Shown here: positions 1 to 8,850 of the stretch, piece after piece | Numbering within the stretch: position 1 is the first letter of the stretch | Layout: the number at the start of each line of letters is the position of its first letter | NCBI GenBank assembly: GCA_016235125.1 | Contig: JACRLZ010000007.1 | Span: 62,001 to 126,000 of the forward strand | Reading direction: 5' to 3' | Source of the DNA: Sphingobacteriales bacterium | Lineage (GTDB): Bacteria > Bacteroidota > Bacteroidia > Chitinophagales > Chitinophagaceae | DNA: 64,000 nt | Translations under genes and position numbers: made by a program | Notes under the pieces: generated by a model | Database searches by the model: none | What the model was told of the DNA's origin: nothing | The model's input: only the letters and a program-made list of their open reading frames with translations

Positions 1-2711
1 ATCCTGTGACCAGGAAAACGGGAACTATCACCGTGGTTGCGGGTACAAATAATCTTACCATTGATGCTGGTCTGAATGTTACTTCCACAACCGGCCCTTC
101 TGCTTCATTAGGCGACAGGGTTTGGGAAGACCTTAATAATAATGGTCTGCAGGATGCAGGTGAACCAGGCGTTGCGAATGTTACTGTTCAGTTATATAAC
201 AGCAGTAATGTATTGCAGGCCACTTTAACAACTGATGCTTTTGGTAATTATATGTTCAACGGACTTACACCCGGAAGTTATTATGTCAAATTTACAGCGC
301 CGGCCGGATTTACTTTAAGCACAGCAAATGTGGGAGCCGATGATGCTGTTGACAGCGATGTTGATGGTACAAATGGAGCCGGAACTACTGTTACTGTAAC
401 ATTAGTGGACGACCAGATCAACACCACATTAGATGCAGGCCTTGTTCGTTCGGTTGCTGCCGCATCCCTGGGCGATTATGTATGGTATGACCTGAACAAG
501 AACGGAATTCAGGATGGTGGTTCAGAAGTGGGAGTGCCGGGTATAACAGTTTTATTGTATAATAGTTCTAATGTGGTTGTTCAAACCACCACTACAAATA
601 GCAATGGATTTTATTTATTCACGGGATTAACAGCGGCAACAAATTATACAGTTGGTTTTGCTAATATTCCTTCCGGTTATGGATTCAGTCTGCAGAGCGG
701 CGCAGTAAGTGTTGCCAACAACAGCGATGTGAACCCTGCAACCGGAAGAACCGGAGTGGCAACAACAGGTGCTGCAGGAACAACGATCACTTATGTGGAT
801 GCAGGACTTATCATCACTCCGAATACTTTTGACAGTAAAGCAACCCTGGGTGACAGGGTTTGGAATGACCTTAATAATAATGGAATCCAGGATGCAGGTG
901 AACCCGGTATTCCCGGTGTTACCGTTACGCTTTATGCAGCCAACGGAACTACCGTGCTGGCTACAACCACAACGGATGCATTGGGTAATTATCTTTTCAC
1001 CAACCTGGATGCAGGAAGCTATGTAGTTGGCTTCAGCGGGTTACCTGCCGGGTATGTATTTGCAACCAAAGATGCAGGAGCCGATGATGCAAAGGACAGT
1101 GATGCTGATGCGGCTACCGGAAAAACTGCACCGATCACTTTGGCGCCGGGTGAAATAAACCTGACTATTGATGCAGGCGCCCGGAATACTGCCAGCCTTT
1201 CTGCTCTTGGAAATTTTGTGTGGTATGATGTGAACAATAATGGTATCCAGGATGCCGGTGAGCAGGGCGCTGCTGGTATTTCTGTAAGGCTTACAGACAT
1301 GGCCGGAAACATTGTGAAGACAACTACCACTAATGTAGCAGGTGAATATTTATTTACTGACCTGGCAGCAGGTAATTACTTTATTGATTTTGCAAACTTG
1401 CCTGCCGGTTATTCAATCGGAACTAAGAATGCTGCCGGCAGTACTTCTGCAAATAACAGCGATGCTAATATTGGTACATCCAAAACTGATGTCATCATTT
1501 TACCGGCATCCACTACAGATCTTACCTGGGATATGGGAATTGTAACAACCACCAGGGCTTCATTAGGAGATTTTGTATGGAATGATGTAAATATGAACGG
1601 CCGCCAGGATGCCGGGGAAACGGGTGTTGCGGGGGTTTTAGTTACTTTATATAACAGCAGCAATGTGGCTGTGGCAAGTACCGTTACGGATGCAAATGGT
1701 TTCTATTTATTTTCTAACCTGTTGCCCGGAACTTATAGCGTAGGGTTCAGCAACATACCTGCTTCTTCATCATTTACCATTCAGAATGCAGGAGTGGCAA
1801 CAGCTGCTACCAATAGTGATCCTGATCCTACTACAGGTAGAACTGCAACCTTTAGTTTAGCAGCCGGTCAGGCAAAAACAGATATTGATGCAGGTCTGGT
1901 TTCACTTCTTGCTGCAGTTGGAGATTATGTGTGGAATGATTTAAACCGCAATGGCATTCAGGATGCTGGTGAGCCGCCTGTAGCTGGTGTAACTGTTACT
2001 CTTTATAACAGTGCAAATGTGGCAGTGGCCTCCGCAGTAACAGATGCAAAGGGCTATTATTTAATAAACAATATTCCTGTACCAATTGGCGGAGCTAATT
2101 TCACCATCGGCTTTACTGATACCCCGACGGGAATGGTGATTACTACCAAAAATGCTGTTGGCAGTACACCAGATAATGACAGCAATGCAGATCCGGTAAC
2201 TGGTCTTACTGATCCATTTGCCCTTAACCCCGGACAAATCAGGCTGGATATTGATGCAGGTCTGTATAAATTGATCAACCTTAGCGGTAATGTTTGGCAT
2301 GATGTGAATGCAATGACAGACAACATGGTAAACAATACAGGTCCATTGCAAACTCCGCCTGCTGTCCCAATTCCTGCTAATATTATAGCTTATCTGGTTA
2401 ATTCTTCAGGTATAGTTGAAAAAATAACTCCTGTTAATCCGGCTAATGGGCAATATTCATTCACTAATGTAACACCAAACACAACTTATTATGTTTTAAT
2501 AAGCACCACTTTTGGTGTACTGAATGTACCGCCTCCACCGTCCACATTGCCAAGCGGATGGCTCCATACAGGTCAACAGTTAGGATCGCCAGTTGTCCCT
2601 GGTCATGATGGACTAAATGATGGCAGGCTGATTGCACCTGTTGGCACTAGTGATGTAATCAATGTCAATTTTGGTATCAGGAAAACTGGAGGCGACGTTG
2701 TAATCGGATAA
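1..2711 (+). CDS. Surface protein of SdrD-B-like repeats, 5-prime partial
   Basis: Cell-surface repeat protein, probably adhesive or structural. The reading frame is open to the left edge (the codons before the GTG at 6 continue the repeat as D-P-V-T), so the start and signal peptide lie outside the window. Six SdrD-B-like (Cna-B-type immunoglobulin fold) repeats begin near residues 33, 153, 279, 400, 518 and 637, plus a divergent seventh near 758, with a period of about 118-126 residues. Each opens with a block such as LGDRVWNDLNNNGIQDAGEP, whose acidic/Asn-rich DxNxNGxxD loop is the calcium-binding type, and closes with a T(x)IDAGL block. No T9SS sorting domain is visible at the C-terminus (it ends NFGIRKTGGDVVIG), unlike the genes that follow. 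It may rely on the adjacent T9SS cargo or another anchoring route. The fold call is strong; the adhesive role is inferred. Confidence 0.85.
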   Translation, partial: PVTRKTGTITVVAGTNNLTIDAGLNVTSTTGPSASLGDRVWEDLNNNGLQDAGEPGVANVTVQLYNSSNVLQATLTTDAFGNYMFNGLTPGSYYVKFTAPAGFTLSTANVGADDAVDSDVDGTNGAGTTVTVTLVDDQINTTLDAGLVRSVAAASLGDYVWYDLNKNGIQDGGSEVGVPGITVLLYNSSNVVVQTTTTNSNGFYLFTGLTAATNYTVGFANIPSGYGFSLQSGAVSVANNSDVNPATGRTGVATTGAAGTTITYVDAGLIITPNTFDSKATLGDRVWNDLNNNGIQDAGEPGIPGVTVTLYAANGTTVLATTTTDALGNYLFTNLDAGSYVVGFSGLPAGYVFATKDAGADDAKDSDADAATGKTAPITLAPGEINLTIDAGARNTASLSALGNFVWYDVNNNGIQDAGEQGAAGISVRLTDMAGNIVKTTTTNVAGEYLFTDLAAGNYFIDFANLPAGYSIGTKNAAGSTSANNSDANIGTSKTDVIILPASTTDLTWDMGIVTTTRASLGDFVWNDVNMNGRQDAGETGVAGVLVTLYNSSNVAVASTVTDANGFYLFSNLLPGTYSVGFSNIPASSSFTIQNAGVATAATNSDPDPTTGRTATFSLAAGQAKTDIDAGLVSLLAAVGDYVWNDLNRNGIQDAGEPPVAGVTVTLYNSANVAVASAVTDAKGYYLINNIPVPIGGANFTIGFTDTPTGMVITTKNAVGSTPDNDSNADPVTGLTDPFALNPGQIRLDIDAGLYKLINLSGNVWHDVNAMTDNMVNNTGPLQTPPAVPIPANIIAYLVNSSGIVEKITPVNPANGQYSFTNVTPNTTYYVLISTTFGVLNVPPPPSTLPSGWLHTGQQLGSPVVPGHDGLNDGRLIAPVGTSDVINVNFGIRKTGGDVVIG

Positions 2712-2720
2712 TAATAATAA

Positions 2721-2749
2721 CCCTGCCTGTCGGTTAACGGCAGGTAGGG
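2721..2749 (+). terminator. Hairpin after the SdrD-B gene
   Basis: CCCTGCCTG (2721-2729) pairs with CAGGTAGGG (2741-2749) with one G-U pair, just after the stop codon. There is no T-tract, so it may be a processing or attenuation hairpin rather than a classical terminator. The next gene starts only 37 nt later. Confidence 0.45.
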
Positions 2750-2785
2750 TCTCAAAACATAATTAAAATCTTTAAACCCAAAACA

Positions 2786-4393
2786 ATGAGCACAAAAATT
2801 AAAATTTACTTAATCGCCGGCCTCTTGTTTATGACAGGAGCCGCCAGCCATGCACAGACCGCCGAGCTAGCAACTACCAGCGGGAGTTTTGCCCCAGGTT
2901 CCGGGCCTGTTACTTCAAGCCAGGGACCAATTTCTCTAATGAGGGACAATAATCCTCTCCTTAATGTCTTTACTCCGTTAACGGGATCTAATGTTACTAC
3001 TGTTACAATGGCACTAAGCAATCAGCAATACACAGGATTGCCTTACAGTAATATTTCTACAGGTCTGGTTTTTGGGGCACAGCCAACAACTGCTACCGGA
3101 GGTACCACCCAGCAAGTTGATCCAGGAAATATTTATGCCAAATTAGGCGATTTTCTTGTTTCTCCCGGAGGGCCTACAGATAACTTCTATACCGCAGCAT
3201 CTCCTCTCTCAGCAGGTACAGGGATAGTTACAGGAGCCACTTTTGTATTCCCAACGGTGGAACCAAATGGTGCTGCTTTTCTTTTTACAAATGCACAATG
3301 GCAATTTAACATTCCGGGAGGACCTTCTGTTCATAATTCAACAACGAGGTATTATTACGGAGATCTTGTAATTACTTTTAACCGGTTTATCGCCAATCCG
3401 GTAATTCATTTTGCAGGTCTTGGAGGCTCATATCGCTATTGTCCTGCTGGTTTGGACCCCACTAATACTGCAAACTGGTTGTCAACCTTTTTTTCAACAG
3501 AACTTGACATAGTGGGTTTTACAGGAACAAAACTTTCCGGAAATACTTATTTCACTGTTTCAGGTTCATCTATTACAAATAATGCAGCTACACCAAACGG
3601 AGCGTCAGTAAGTACAGTTGGCAGTGGCACCTTGTTTGATGAAATAGGGGCTGCATCGGGAAGTGTAAGAATTAATGCTGCTGTAAAAACAATAACACTT
3701 AAGGTATATCTCAGAGGATGCACCACTTCTAATTTTCCTTGGTCTGCACTTGGTTCGGCTTCAGGAGGAACAAGAAATCCTCTTACAGGTGATATTTGGG
3801 GTGTGTCTGTCAGTTCAGAACTTTCACAGCTCATCACCCTTCCTGTAACCGGCACCACTCTTACTGCTGCCCTTAACGGCAATGATGTTTCGCTGAACTG
3901 GAAAACAGTAACCGAGCTGAACAGCAAGCAATTTGAGATTGAAAGAAGCACCGATGGTATTAACTACACCCAGATAGGGGTAAAAGCAGCTGCCGGTTAT
4001 AGCACAGCGCCGGTATATTATTATTTCTCCGATCCTGGTATGACCGCCAACGCTTACTATTATCGCCTGAAGATGGTGGATCTTGATGGAAAATATACTT
4101 ACAGCAATGTTGCGATTGTAAGGAAAACAAGCGGTATAAAAGGAATTAAAGCTTTCCCGAACCCGGCAACAGACAACCTGAACCTGGAGTTCTCAAATGC
4201 TAAAGGTGATTATGTGATTTCGGTATTGAACCAATCGGGCCAGGAAGTAAGGAGTATAAAAGCAACAATCAAATCATCCGTTGAGTATGTAAATATTGAA
4301 AAAGGCAGCCTTGCAACCGGTATGTATATTATCAATGTAAGGAACATTAACAACGGTGAGACATTTGTTGAAAGGGTTATTTTTCAGAAATAA
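2786..4393 (+). CDS. Secreted T9SS cargo protein, putative adhesin
   Basis: Exported protein of 535 residues. A Sec signal peptide is clear (MSTKIKIYLIAGLLFMTGAA, cleavage after SHAQ). Residues 25-350 form a Gly/Thr/Ser-rich beta-type region with the phrase NPVIHFAGLGG; I do not recognise it as a named enzyme. About residues 353-445 are a fibronectin-III-like segment (LPVTGTTLTAALNGNDVSLN, FEIERSTDG, YYRLKMVDLDGKYTYSN). From residue 455 (AFPNPATDNL) to the end is a T9SS type-A sorting domain with the terminal GMYIINV and ERVIFQK blocks. The protein should therefore be exported through the outer membrane and anchored or released by T9SS. It directly follows the SdrD-B gene on the same strand, so the two may be expressed together. 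Function beyond surface exposure is unknown. Confidence 0.85.
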   Translation: MSTKIKIYLIAGLLFMTGAASHAQTAELATTSGSFAPGSGPVTSSQGPISLMRDNNPLLNVFTPLTGSNVTTVTMALSNQQYTGLPYSNISTGLVFGAQPTTATGGTTQQVDPGNIYAKLGDFLVSPGGPTDNFYTAASPLSAGTGIVTGATFVFPTVEPNGAAFLFTNAQWQFNIPGGPSVHNSTTRYYYGDLVITFNRFIANPVIHFAGLGGSYRYCPAGLDPTNTANWLSTFFSTELDIVGFTGTKLSGNTYFTVSGSSITNNAATPNGASVSTVGSGTLFDEIGAASGSVRINAAVKTITLKVYLRGCTTSNFPWSALGSASGGTRNPLTGDIWGVSVSSELSQLITLPVTGTTLTAALNGNDVSLNWKTVTELNSKQFEIERSTDGINYTQIGVKAAAGYSTAPVYYYFSDPGMTANAYYYRLKMVDLDGKYTYSNVAIVRKTSGIKGIKAFPNPATDNLNLEFSNAKGDYVISVLNQSGQEVRSIKATIKSSVEYVNIEKGSLATGMYIINVRNINNGETFVERVIFQK

Positions 4394-4530
4394 GGTTTAG
4401 GAGAATATTCTCTTCGACCATTTCTGTCGATTGTATAACGGCTTCGAAAAACCATCTTCTTCAAAGCGAGGCTTTGTAAAGATGAATATTAAAAGTTCAG
4501 CTGAGTTTGTGCTCAGGGTTATACAGCTGA

Positions 4531-4562
4531 AACTGGCTCCCCGCAAGGGGAGCCAGTTTTTT
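4531..4562 (+). terminator. Strong intrinsic terminator
   Basis: AACTGGCTCCCC (4531-4542), loop GCAA, GGGGAGCCAGTT (4547-4558): a perfect 12-bp stem with a GNRA-type tetraloop followed by a run of six T. It ends transcription of the 2786 gene and separates it from the next cargo gene. Confidence 0.92.
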
Positions 4563-4839
4563 GTATATCAGGGTCATATATATGTGATAACCAGTGCCAG
4601 GCACTTTGGAATATCTTTTTCCGACATTTTATTAAGTAGCTATTGTATTATCGGGATAAAGTTTATAGTTTTACACTCCCTTCTTGAAAATTCGATTCTT
4701 CTGAAACCTCAAACCAGCTTAAACCTGTTGAAAAACAGCTATAAGCAAGCCCTATCCAAACTCCTTCTTAAAACGCTGCAATCCTGATCCCGGGATAGCC
4801 GAAGTTCAATCCTATTCTGAATGCCGCAAGATCCAGGTT

Positions 4840-4871
4840 CTTGAATCACCACAAAGTTGTGGATGAAATAA
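4840..4871 (+). promoter_or_regulatory. Duplicated leader element, copy 1
   Basis: TTGAATCACCAC, a short spacer, then GTGGATGAAATA. CCACA/TGTGG can form a small stem. A second copy with the same flanking words and a different loop lies at 7158-7190 upstream of the next cargo gene. A further shared block upstream (CCTATCCAAACTCCTTCTTAAA at 4751-4772) matches 7096-7117. It lies about 30 nt before the ATG at 4901, so it is probably in the 5-prime UTR or is an operator; which of these is unknown. Confidence 0.5.
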
Positions 4872-4900
4872 TAATTTTTTATAAACAAAAACCTTGAGGC

Positions 4901-6949
4901 ATGAAAAAGACTTTACTTTTCTTCGTTTTATTTGCTATTACAATAGCAGATATATCTGCGCAACTACCCGATTTACCTTCCGGGGGAGCAACCAGTTATG
5001 GAAGACAGACCTTACCTGTTGGCAGTTATATTATCGCCATGGACAATTTAAATCAGCGAACAGGCAATAGCGGAAGTACATTCAATCTAAGAGCTTATGG
5101 GGCTGTTGTTCATTTGCTTAATAACAATATTAAAGTTAAATGGGTTATCAGACCAGGAAAAGCCAAAGACGGCATTGATTTTACAGTTACCAATACTCAA
5201 ATGACAGGAACTGCAAATGTTGGATCAAATGACTTTATCAGCGGAGCATTTGTGATTTTTCAGCAAGATACTAGTGGCGTTGTAGCTCTTATTAACTCTT
5301 TTAATGGAGCAGCATCTACAGATGATGTAAAACTATACAAAACCACAGCACTTCCGACTTATCCGGATGCTGTAAACGGCCAGGTGGATGTTCGGTATGA
5401 CTATTTTATTAATGGAGTAGTTTGGAAACCGAAGGCTGCTATTCTTGATGATGGGGGTAATGCATCTATCCATACGGCCTATATGGTATCATCTGGCATT
5501 ACCACGACCAACTATTCAGTTGAGACATCTCCTAATTTTGTTACAAACTGCTTTACATTTGCTTCAGAGCCGCATAATGATAATCCCGTGATTTCAGTTG
5601 TTCAGGGTATCCGAACATTTGTTGAAAATGGAGGAAATTTTTTAGCAGAATGTGCTGCGGTAAGGAACTATGAAAACTTTATCCAGGGCAGATTTCAAAC
5701 AGCAAATGGCTTTACAGATGAAAACGGGAAACCCGCTTCACCTCCAACCTATTCAAATGTTGATTTAGCATATTTTCAAACACATGGTCTTTTTGATATG
5801 TCGCAGGGAGGCAGTTTAAGAAGTTGGGAGGTTCCAACTGTTGCAAACGGAGCCAATCCTGTGGCTTCTTTTCATTATCATACCAACGGTTTGGATGGTA
5901 ACCCGAGCAAAAACTGGACAAACGCCAGTGTTTCTAAATTATTACCATCAAACCAGCTTGGTGGAATGGTTTATTATCTTGGCGGACATTCTTACAACAC
6001 AACTTCAGAAAATGGGAGAAATGGTAATAGAATGTATCTGAACGCATTTTTGGTACCTACCAATCCGCAGGGTTCGCTTCTGTCATCTGCGGTTGTAGTA
6101 TGTGCTTCCTACCCGAACCCGATTACAGTTAATTGCGGGTCAAGCGCCGGTCCAACAAACGCTTATCCTCTTACATTTACCTTATATGAGGATTTAGCTC
6201 CTGCAGGTTATAATGTGGGTGATCCCCAATTGGGCAATGTGGTTACTTTCACAGCGCCTAATACAGCACAGGGTGGAATATCTGTAATAACTGCTCCAGC
6301 GCTTCAGAACAGCCAGAAGAATTATGTTGTAGCAATACGTCCAAACAGCGGCTGCCTGCAACCGAAATATCTGCAGTCGTTCTGTTCTACACTTCCTGTT
6401 GATCTGATTTCTTTCACTGCAAAAAGAAACAGTGCCATGGTAAATCTTAAGTGGATAACTGCATCCGAACAAAATAACCGTGGCTATTACATTGAAAGAA
6501 CACTTGGCAGCAATCCAAACTGGGAAACAATTGCCTTTGTTCCCAGCCAGGCACAGGGAGGAAACAGCAGTTCAGAACTAACCTATAATTACACCGATGC
6601 CAATGATTTCAAAGGTATTTCACAATACAGGTTAAAGCAGACAGACCTTGACGGACGCTTCAAGTTAAGCGATATCAGGGTGGTTCGTGGTGAAGACCAG
6701 AAAGACCAGGTATTGGTATTTCCTAATCCAAGCGATGGCCAGGTATCTGTTTTGTTTGGAGACTATTCAGGAGTTATCCGTGATGTGGCCCTCTATGATA
6801 TGAGCGGACGTACTGTAAAGCAATGGAAAGGAATAACCGTAAATAATATTCAGATTGAAAATCTGGTTTCCGGCATATACAGCCTCAGAGTAGTAATACC
6901 GGCTACCGGTGAACAGACAGTGACCAGGATCATAGTGAATAAACGATAA
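4901..6949 (+). CDS. Secreted T9SS cargo, amidotransferase-like N-terminal fold
   Basis: Exported protein of 682 residues with a signal peptide (MKKTLLFFVLFAITIADISA, cleavage before Q). Residues 22-385 form a domain shared with the gene at 8851: SYIIAMDN, AKDGIDF, KAAILDDGG, TFASEPHND, FVENGGNFLAECAAVRNYEN and GGMVYYLGGHSY. The alternating strand/turn layout and the GGNFLAEC and YYLGGHSY motifs suggest a class-I glutamine-amidotransferase-like (ThuA/DJ-1 type) Rossmann fold. This is an inference, and no function is claimed. Residues 390-500 are a spacer beta domain. Residues 500-600 are fibronectin-III-like (LPVDLISFTAKRN), and 605-682 is a T9SS type-A sorting domain (VFPNPSDGQ, GIYSLRVV). 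It has its own leader and terminator, so it is probably monocistronic. Confidence 0.85.
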   Translation: MKKTLLFFVLFAITIADISAQLPDLPSGGATSYGRQTLPVGSYIIAMDNLNQRTGNSGSTFNLRAYGAVVHLLNNNIKVKWVIRPGKAKDGIDFTVTNTQMTGTANVGSNDFISGAFVIFQQDTSGVVALINSFNGAASTDDVKLYKTTALPTYPDAVNGQVDVRYDYFINGVVWKPKAAILDDGGNASIHTAYMVSSGITTTNYSVETSPNFVTNCFTFASEPHNDNPVISVVQGIRTFVENGGNFLAECAAVRNYENFIQGRFQTANGFTDENGKPASPPTYSNVDLAYFQTHGLFDMSQGGSLRSWEVPTVANGANPVASFHYHTNGLDGNPSKNWTNASVSKLLPSNQLGGMVYYLGGHSYNTTSENGRNGNRMYLNAFLVPTNPQGSLLSSAVVVCASYPNPITVNCGSSAGPTNAYPLTFTLYEDLAPAGYNVGDPQLGNVVTFTAPNTAQGGISVITAPALQNSQKNYVVAIRPNSGCLQPKYLQSFCSTLPVDLISFTAKRNSAMVNLKWITASEQNNRGYYIERTLGSNPNWETIAFVPSQAQGGNSSSELTYNYTDANDFKGISQYRLKQTDLDGRFKLSDIRVVRGEDQKDQVLVFPNPSDGQVSVLFGDYSGVIRDVALYDMSGRTVKQWKGITVNNIQIENLVSGIYSLRVVIPATGEQTVTRIIVNKR

Positions 6950-6974
6950 ATGCTCAGGGTTTTTAATTAAACCA

Positions 6975-7006
6975 GGGGGATGGCTTCGGCTGTCCCCCTT
7001 TTTTTT
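6975..7006 (+). terminator. Intrinsic terminator with UUCG loop
   Basis: GGGGGATGGC (6975-6984), loop TTCG, GCTGTCCCCC (6989-6998), then eight T. The stem is 10 bp with two G-U pairs and the very stable TTCG tetraloop. Confidence 0.93.
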
Positions 7007-7157
7007 ATTTTCCTGACAAAAAAAGAAGGGTAAATATTGAAGTTTAGCAAAAAAAGCTTATTATCTTTATGATTCAAATCAAGTTTTTCTCAGAGCTCTA
7101 TCCAACCCCTTCGTAAACCAACAATTCACATCCTTACAATTACCGGAATGTCCTTTC

Positions 7158-7190
7158 CTTGAATCACCACATTAATCGTGGATGAAATAG
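7158..7190 (+). promoter_or_regulatory. Duplicated leader element, copy 2
   Basis: TTGAATCACCAC, spacer, CGTGGATGAAATA, matching the copy at 4840-4871. CCAC/GTGG pair in both copies while the intervening bases differ, which hints at a conserved small hairpin. It lies about 55 nt before the ATG at 7246. Confidence 0.5.
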
Positions 7191-7245
7191 TTCATTATAT
7201 ATCTGGTGTGTACATTATTTTATTATAAACCTTAAACCTTGAAGC

Positions 7246-8718
7246 ATGAAAAAGATTTTACTTTCTCTTTCCCTTCTGACAATTGCAGGGATGACTCACA
7301 AATTACATTCGCAATGCACTGTATCAAACCTGGCTATTGAAGTTACCAGCTTCAATACAAGTACCTGTCAGATTAATTTCAATATTAGTTTTGAGCAGGA
7401 AGTGAACAGCGGAAATAAGTTTGCCTATATTCATCTTTGGCGAAGCACTGCCTATCATACGCCGGCATCTGCCTGGCCAACCAGTGGCGGCGGAGTTATT
7501 TACAGCGGGCCGAGTCATTATCCGGAGTCTGCACAACTGGTAAATGCGCTGGCCACAATTGCAATTGAATTTAACGGCACTGCAACCCCGGTAATTGGTA
7601 CAACTTATTATCCTGATCCAACTGTTACACCGGTTTCGGCGGGGCTTTCGATAGTCAAAACAATTTTACCCGGAGGCGTAACGGAAAGGGAAACCATTTC
7701 AGGATTGTCTCTTACATCTTCTCCATGTACCGGAGTTGTTACATTTAAAGGAGATATTTGGGCGAGCCAGGCTGCAAATGGGAAGAATGTTCATTGTGCG
7801 GTTCAGGGACTCAGCTTTGATATTAATAATCCTTTTATTACTGCTGCATTTAAGGTTTGCAGTCCAAGAAGTGTAACTTTTGGGTATAAAAATAATGGGA
7901 CATCCAGCCTCACAACAAGCTGGAAACTTTACAAGGACGATGGAGACGGAATTTTTGAACCGTTTAGCGGCCAGGATGGTTCGGCAATTAATACCAGCGG
8001 TTCAATTGTTTTAGCAGCAGGTGCCACTCATTCTGAATTTCAATTTGCTTATGCCGGGTCATCTACTCCGGGTGAAAATGCCAGCCTTTGGTTAGAAGTC
8101 ATAGTTCCCAGTTCAGGCTATACGACAGTTGCCTATATTTCTAATTCTTCAGCCGGTTGTTTTTCTCTTCCTGTCGATTTCAAGTCATTCACTGCTACCA
8201 GAAACCGGTCGAATGTATTGCTGAAATGGGAAACAGCTTTTGAGGTTAATAACACCGGTTTTGCTATTGAAAGAAATACAAATGGATCATGGGAGCAGGT
8301 AGGCTTTGTAGCCTCACAGGCCCCGGGTGGCAACAGTACAGATGTTTTAAGCTACCAGTTTATTGATAATAACAATCTGAAAGGCATCAGCCAGTACCGT
8401 CTGAAGCAGATTGACTTTGATAGTAAATCAAAATACAGCGAAATACGTTCTGTTCGTGGAGATGGCCAGGCAGGAACAGTAATTGTTTATCCTAATCCGA
8501 CAATTGATGGAAAAGTAAAAGTTTCTTTTGAAGATGCTTTATCTGTCCGTGATGTTTCAGTAATGGATATGAATGGCCGCTTAGTTAAGCAATACAAAGG
8601 AATTACAAATAATAATTTACAGATTGAAAATCTGCAACCGGGTATGTACACATTAAAAGTGGTGGTTCCGGCTACCGGTGAACAGACAGTGACCAAGATC
8701 GTAGTGAATAAACGATAA
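7246..8718 (+). CDS. Secreted T9SS cargo protein, unknown N-terminal domain
   Basis: Exported protein of 490 residues. The signal peptide MKKILLSLSLLTIAGMTHKL is followed by a cleavage site near HSQ. Residues 25-300 are an unrecognised Cys-containing beta-rich region with paired cysteines (CTVSN, STCQINF, SSPCTGV, VHCAV, KVCSPR, AGCFSLP) that may form disulphides outside the cell, and an acidic loop KDDGDGIFEPF that may bind calcium. Residues 304-405 are a fibronectin-III-like module (LPVDFKSFTATRN) and 413-490 a T9SS type-A sorting domain (VYPNPTIDGKV, GMYTLKVV). The C-terminal third is closely related to that of the gene at 4901, whereas the N-terminal part is different: a swapped cargo head on a conserved secretion tail. 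It has its own leader and terminator. Confidence 0.82.
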   Translation: MKKILLSLSLLTIAGMTHKLHSQCTVSNLAIEVTSFNTSTCQINFNISFEQEVNSGNKFAYIHLWRSTAYHTPASAWPTSGGGVIYSGPSHYPESAQLVNALATIAIEFNGTATPVIGTTYYPDPTVTPVSAGLSIVKTILPGGVTERETISGLSLTSSPCTGVVTFKGDIWASQAANGKNVHCAVQGLSFDINNPFITAAFKVCSPRSVTFGYKNNGTSSLTTSWKLYKDDGDGIFEPFSGQDGSAINTSGSIVLAAGATHSEFQFAYAGSSTPGENASLWLEVIVPSSGYTTVAYISNSSAGCFSLPVDFKSFTATRNRSNVLLKWETAFEVNNTGFAIERNTNGSWEQVGFVASQAPGGNSTDVLSYQFIDNNNLKGISQYRLKQIDFDSKSKYSEIRSVRGDGQAGTVIVYPNPTIDGKVKVSFEDALSVRDVSVMDMNGRLVKQYKGITNNNLQIENLQPGMYTLKVVVPATGEQTVTKIVVNKR

Positions 8719-8745
8719 ATGCTCAGGGTTTTTTCAAGAATTCAG

Positions 8746-8774
8746 GGGAATAGTTACAGCTATTCCCTTTTTTT
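8746..8774 (+). terminator. Intrinsic terminator
   Basis: GGGAATAG (8746-8753), loop TTACAG, CTATTCCC (8760-8767), then seven T. It ends the 7246 transcript and lies inside the artificial 5-prime extension of the next reading frame, which supports the later start at 8851. Confidence 0.9.
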
Positions 8775-8850
8775 ATTTTATAATGCAATAGAATCACCGA
8801 AATATTTTGTATTTTTTTTCGTTGAAATTCATGAATCCGGTACCGTATCT

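Larger units (their letters stand above)
4394..4900. other. 507-bp gap: terminator, palindrome and leader
   Basis: Non-coding gap between two T9SS cargo genes. It holds a perfect 12-bp palindrome GAGAATATTCTC (4401-4412), the strong terminator at 4531-4562, and a leader for the next gene that resembles the leader at 7096-7245. A 118-codon frame through it (4431-4787) crosses the terminator, lacks similarity to anything I know and is not annotated. Confidence 0.7.

Noticed and set aside
4431..4787. 118-codon open frame between two cargo genes
   Set aside because: It runs through a strong terminator (4531-4562), has no recognisable domain and overlaps the duplicated leader block of the next gene.
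8719..8850. 44-codon N-terminal extension of the third cargo gene
   Set aside because: It contains the terminator of the preceding gene and would hide the signal peptide that begins at 8851.
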